Shown: positions 34,945-37,814 of the stretch, in pieces | How the letters are laid out: every line of letters begins with the position of its first letter | Numbering within the stretch: the first letter of the stretch is position 1 | Origin: Candidatus Kaiserbacteria bacterium | Lineage (GTDB): Bacteria > Patescibacteriota > Minisyncoccia > Phycocordibacterales > UBA2100 | NCBI GenBank assembly: GCA_016217965.1 | Contig: JACRFI010000007.1 | Coordinates: 1-37,814 of the forward strand | Direction of reading: 5' to 3' | Length of the DNA stretch: 37,814 bases | Made by a program: the position numbers and the translations under genes | Notes under the pieces: generated by a model | What the model saw: only the letters and a program-made list of their open reading frames with translations | Databases searched by the model: none | Told to the model about the DNA's origin: nothing

Positions 34945-35460
34945 ATGCTAAGGCTTTTGACGCAGATAATCCGCACGGGAAAGAAGACAGAAAAGGCGCC
35001 TTCAATAGACCCAATTGAAGTGGTCGGAGAGAACCTCCGGAAAACCATCCATACGCTCTATGGTGGTCGCTCACTCCGCATACGTCATGTGGATGCAGGT
35101 TCTACCAATGGTGAAGAATATGAGATGACAGCACTCGGGAATGCCTACTACGATGTTGAACGGTTCGGGCTTTCGTTCGTCGCATCGCCACGACACGCAG
35201 ATATTTTGACTGTTTCGGGTCCTGTGACGCGCAATATGGAACATGCGCTGAAGACTGCGTACGAGATGACACCAGAGCCGCGCATCGTTATTGCTGTCGG
35301 GGATGGGGCAATTGATGGCGGCATTTGGAAAGGCTCATATGCAGTTGTCGGGGGAGTGAAAGACGTGATCCCTGTTGATGCTGAAATTCCAGGAGATCCG
35401 CCTTCACCTGTCGACGTGTTAAAAGAATTCCTGAGGATACTGGAGGGGGCCAGGAAATAA
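34945..35460 (+). CDS. Group-4 hydrogenase / NuoB-type small subunit lacking all Fe-S cysteines
   Basis: 171 aa, HycG/HyfI/EchC-like. The family scaffold is clear: LRIRHVDAGSTNGEEYEM, NAYYDVERFGLSFVASPRHA, ILTVSGPVTRNM, EPRIVIAVGDGAIDGGIWKG and IPVDAEIPGDPPSPVDVL. In HycG the corresponding sites are CGGCNGCE, YGACG and PGCPP. Here they read AGSTNGEE (Ala51, Thr54, Glu57), VGDGA (Gly121) and PGDPP (Asp151); the protein contains no Cys at all, so the proximal/N2 [4Fe-4S] cluster cannot be bound in the normal way. The frame and motifs are otherwise intact, which argues against a decaying gene. It ends 3 nt before the HyfB-like gene. Confidence 0.88.
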   Translation: MLRLLTQIIRTGKKTEKAPSIDPIEVVGENLRKTIHTLYGGRSLRIRHVDAGSTNGEEYEMTALGNAYYDVERFGLSFVASPRHADILTVSGPVTRNMEHALKTAYEMTPEPRIVIAVGDGAIDGGIWKGSYAVVGGVKDVIPVDAEIPGDPPSPVDVLKEFLRILEGARK

Positions 35461-35463
35461 GAT

Positions 35464-37428
35464 ATGACGGAATCCCTTTTTATGCTCTCGTTCGTTTTTC
35501 CGGGTATCGCGGCGTTTGTCGCGCTCATATCGAGAAAAGGAGATATAGGGAACATTGCATCGCAGTCACTCTTTGCACTCGGCGGCCTCTGCGGCATCCT
35601 CGGAGCTGCTCTCTTTTACGCGAGTGGGGAAGCGGGAATAGCGGTTCTTGATGTTCCGCTTTTCGGCTTGGTAGTTGGGCGCTTGTCCGTTTTCTTTTTT
35701 GCCATTATTTCGGTGGGTGTTCTCCTCACGTCTTTGTATGCGATAGAGGGCCTTCGACCGTATAAAAATGCGTACTCGCTGCATTGGCTCGCCGTCGCCT
35801 CGGCGTTTTTCATTGTTGGCATGCAAGGAGTTGTTCTGGCCTCTTCAGTTGTCGGATTTCTTATTGCGTGGGAACTCATGTCTGTCGCTGCATATTTCCT
35901 CGTCATCGCAGATAGAAGCGATGATTCGCTCCAAGCGGGCTTGTTCTATTTCGTTATGACGCACATTGGTTTTGCGAGCCTCGTTGCCGGGTTCCTCGTT
36001 CTCTCTGGCGGAAATGCATTCGCCAACTGGCAACAAGTGGCACTCACAGCCTCTGCGCTCTCGCCCGCGGTGCTTGCCGCGGCGTTCGCGCTTCTTTTCG
36101 TCGGATTCGGTTCCAAGGCAGGCCTCGTGCCTCTGCATCAGTGGCTGCCGATGGCGCATCCGCAGGCGCCAAGCCACGCCTCTGCGCTCCTCTCCGGCGT
36201 CATGCTAAAAGTAGCCATTTTTGGATTTATCCAGTCACTGTTTCTTTTCCCCGCAATCCCTGCTTCGTGGGGCGCGGTAGTCCTTGTTGTGGGACTCTCG
36301 TCAGCGTTTTTCGGCGTGCTGCATGCGGTCGTCGAGAGCGATATCAAGCGTGTGCTCGCGTGGAGCAGCATAGAGAACATGGGCCTCATTTTCTCCGGCA
36401 TTGGGGCAGCGATGATTCTGCGCACGCTTCCTTTTGAAGCAGGGCCAGCTCTTGCATCCGCCATCGCCATCTTCATTGCGCTTCACATCGTGAACCACTT
36501 CCTTTTCAAAAGTGGGCTATTCATGGCAGCTGGCGCAATTGTTTCGAGCGTGCATTCGAGGGACATGGACGTGATGGGCGGGCTCGCGCAAAAATGGCCG
36601 CTATTTTCCGGCATCTTTCTTGCTCTCGCACTTTCCGCTGCGGCACTTCCTCCATTTGGCACGTTCTTCGGAGAATGGATGTATCTGCAGTCAGTCGCGC
36701 TGGCCTTGGTCGGACTTCCTCTTCCGTATTCAGTCGGCGCCGGGCTTGTCCTTGCCATCATCGCCGGTGTGAGCGGACTCGCCATATTTGCGTTCGTTAA
36801 AATGTTCTCAAGCGTATTTTTGGGAAGGGCGCGAGACGAAAGCGCGGAACATGTCCGACCTCTGCCATCTCTCGTGTTGCTTTCACCGGGTATCACAGCG
36901 TTCGCACTCGCTCTTTCGGGCGTTCTTGCATTTCCATTCTTCTCGGCCCGATTCATTTTAAATGAGAGCGTGTTCCAGCATGTTGCAATTGTGGAAGGCG
37001 CCTCAATCAATTCTTGGATTGTGTGGGGGCTCGTTGCGGGGCTCTTTGGCCTCGCATTCCTTTTCTCGCGCGCTATAGGTGCACGTATTCGGATCACGGA
37101 TACGTGGGATTGCGGGCAGCCGCTTACGCCGAGGATGCAGTACACGGCAACCGGATTTTCCGCACCCATCCGTTTTTTCTTTAGGTCATTCCTCGTATCA
37201 CGAAAAGAAATGTTGGTTGTCCCTATCTCGCCCGAGAATCCATGGATAGCGCGGCGCTCGCTTGATTGGATCGTCACTTCAGCATGGGAGCGGTTTTTGT
37301 ATCGTCCCATCACGAGCGGCATCCTGTACCTTGCCGGATATGCTCGAAAGTTGCAGAGCGGCGTCATCCAACTGTACCTTCTTCTCGTCGTGCTGACGCT
37401 CGTCGCTGCATTCATCTTCGCACTATAA
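35464..37428 (+). CDS. hyfB: HyfB/NuoL-type antiporter-like membrane subunit
   Basis: 654 aa, about 15 or more hydrophobic segments. Proton-pathway features of the Mrp/NuoL family are kept: a Glu in the membrane (VGFLIAWELMSVAAYF), a Lys in GFGSKAGLVPLHQWLPMAHP, and SHASALLSGVMLKVAIFGF. The C-terminal DTWDCGQPLTPRMQYTATGF motif is typical of the HycC/HyfB branch rather than of complex-I NuoL. ATG 35464 is 3 nt after the small-subunit stop, so the two are tightly coupled. It would translocate H+ or Na+ in a membrane-bound complex. Confidence 0.92.
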   Translation: MTESLFMLSFVFPGIAAFVALISRKGDIGNIASQSLFALGGLCGILGAALFYASGEAGIAVLDVPLFGLVVGRLSVFFFAIISVGVLLTSLYAIEGLRPYKNAYSLHWLAVASAFFIVGMQGVVLASSVVGFLIAWELMSVAAYFLVIADRSDDSLQAGLFYFVMTHIGFASLVAGFLVLSGGNAFANWQQVALTASALSPAVLAAAFALLFVGFGSKAGLVPLHQWLPMAHPQAPSHASALLSGVMLKVAIFGFIQSLFLFPAIPASWGAVVLVVGLSSAFFGVLHAVVESDIKRVLAWSSIENMGLIFSGIGAAMILRTLPFEAGPALASAIAIFIALHIVNHFLFKSGLFMAAGAIVSSVHSRDMDVMGGLAQKWPLFSGIFLALALSAAALPPFGTFFGEWMYLQSVALALVGLPLPYSVGAGLVLAIIAGVSGLAIFAFVKMFSSVFLGRARDESAEHVRPLPSLVLLSPGITAFALALSGVLAFPFFSARFILNESVFQHVAIVEGASINSWIVWGLVAGLFGLAFLFSRAIGARIRITDTWDCGQPLTPRMQYTATGFSAPIRFFFRSFLVSRKEMLVVPISPENPWIARRSLDWIVTSAWERFLYRPITSGILYLAGYARKLQSGVIQLYLLLVVLTLVAAFIFAL

Positions 37429-37456
37429 CAATATGGTTTTTTCCATTACCAACTCA

Positions 37457-37551
37457 AGCGAGCGTAGGGCGGCAAGGCGCAGCGAGGTTGGAAGACTTGG
37501 CCTAGCGGCCCGGAGCGCAACCGAGTCGTGCCTTGCCGCCCCTAGCGAGCG
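37457..37551. repeat. MITE-like inverted repeat element between hyfB and hyfC homologues
   Basis: Inverted arms GGGCGGCAAGGC (37467-37478) and GCCTTGCCGCCC (37530-37541), internal stems GGTTG/CAACC and GGCC-TAGC-GGCC. The 8-bp direct repeat AGCGAGCG flanks the element (37457-37464 and 37544-37551), which resembles a target-site duplication. It fills nearly all of the 129-nt gap. Confidence 0.65.
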
Positions 37552-37557
37552 ACACCT

Positions 37558-37814
37558 ATGACCTTCGCCCTCATTACATTTCAAACACTCCTTGTGCTCG
37601 CGGCGGCGCCTGCCGTTATCGGCATGATTCGGAAGATGAAGGCGCGATTCCAGAATAGGCAGGGCGCATCGATTTTCCTTCCGTATTGGTCGCTTCTCTC
37701 GCTCTTCAAAAAAGAAATGACCGTCACGCGGCATAGCTCGTGGGTGTTCCGCGTCGTGCCATTCGTCGTATTTGGAAGTGCGCTCTTTCTTGCGATAGCA
37801 ATACCAAGTTTTGC
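37558..37814 (+). CDS. hyfC: HyfC/HycD (NuoH-like) membrane subunit, 3' truncated by window end
   Basis: The first 85 residues are visible. A membrane helix (TFALITFQTLLVLAAAPAVI) is followed by the conserved cytoplasmic loop MIRKMKARFQNRQGASIFLP (K-x-R-x-Q-x-RQG of HycD/NuoH proteins), then YWSLLSLFKKEMTVTRHSSW and a second helix. NuoH-type subunits anchor the peripheral redox arm and link it to ion transfer. Operon order small subunit-HyfB-HyfC suggests more subunits downstream, outside the window. Confidence 0.88.
   Translation, partial: MTFALITFQTLLVLAAAPAVIGMIRKMKARFQNRQGASIFLPYWSLLSLFKKEMTVTRHSSWVFRVVPFVVFGSALFLAIAIPSF

Noticed and set aside
34785-35048. N-terminal extension of the DUF1905-like protein by 88 residues
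   Set aside because: It would translate the divergent intergenic region and its promoter; the domain starts at ATG 34784.

Overview
The window looks like part of a Candidate Phyla Radiation (Patescibacteria, Parcubacteria/Kaiserbacteria-like) genome of roughly 50% GC. The support is: dispersed short palindromic and heptameric repeats, inteins in core replication and chromosome genes, almost no Shine-Dalgarno sequences, many promoters whose -10 box lies 6-8 nt before the start codon (leaderless mRNA), minimal versions of housekeeping proteins, and repetitive surface proteins with a PYTG-type sorting signal. TGA acts as a normal stop. I saw no rRNA, tRNA or CRISPR array. The lineage is an inference.

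Layout. 1-2768: three plus-strand secreted, C-terminally anchored surface proteins, the first cut by the window edge. 2765-8889 (minus): thrS behind a clear T-box leader, then dnaE with a 427-aa intein, preceded by a 30-codon leaderless mini-ORF that overlaps the dnaE start. 8982-12497 (plus): a small unknown protein, rnhB, rpmF, a nusB-Nudix fusion, rnc and another small unknown. 12642-18375: a hinge-less smc whose Walker A motif is split by a 557-aa intein, then rpsP, khpA and trmD. 18376-25630: a promoter-terminator unit that could make a ~76-nt RNA, then rpoB and rpoC. 25640-32659: an acetyltransferase, an unknown helical protein (minus), dnaG, rpoD, an unknown protein and rlmB, with three copies of a covarying palindromic element between them. 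32838-34784: pcp (minus), an NYN-domain nuclease-like protein, and a DUF1905-like protein (minus). 34945-37814: the start of an operon for a group-4 hydrogenase/complex-I-like membrane complex: a small subunit with no cysteines, an HyfB/NuoL-type antiporter-like subunit, and an HyfC/NuoH-type subunit cut by the window end.

Most genes serve replication, transcription, RNA processing and translation. The most unusual points are: the hydrogenase-like small subunit that has lost every Fe-S ligand; a repeat family with compensatory base changes in its helices; 28-nt modules made of four heptamers that end exactly 6 nt before three start codons; systematic leaderless promoters, two of which drive mini-ORFs ahead of dnaE and dnaG; and an intein inside the SMC P-loop together with loss of the SMC hinge.
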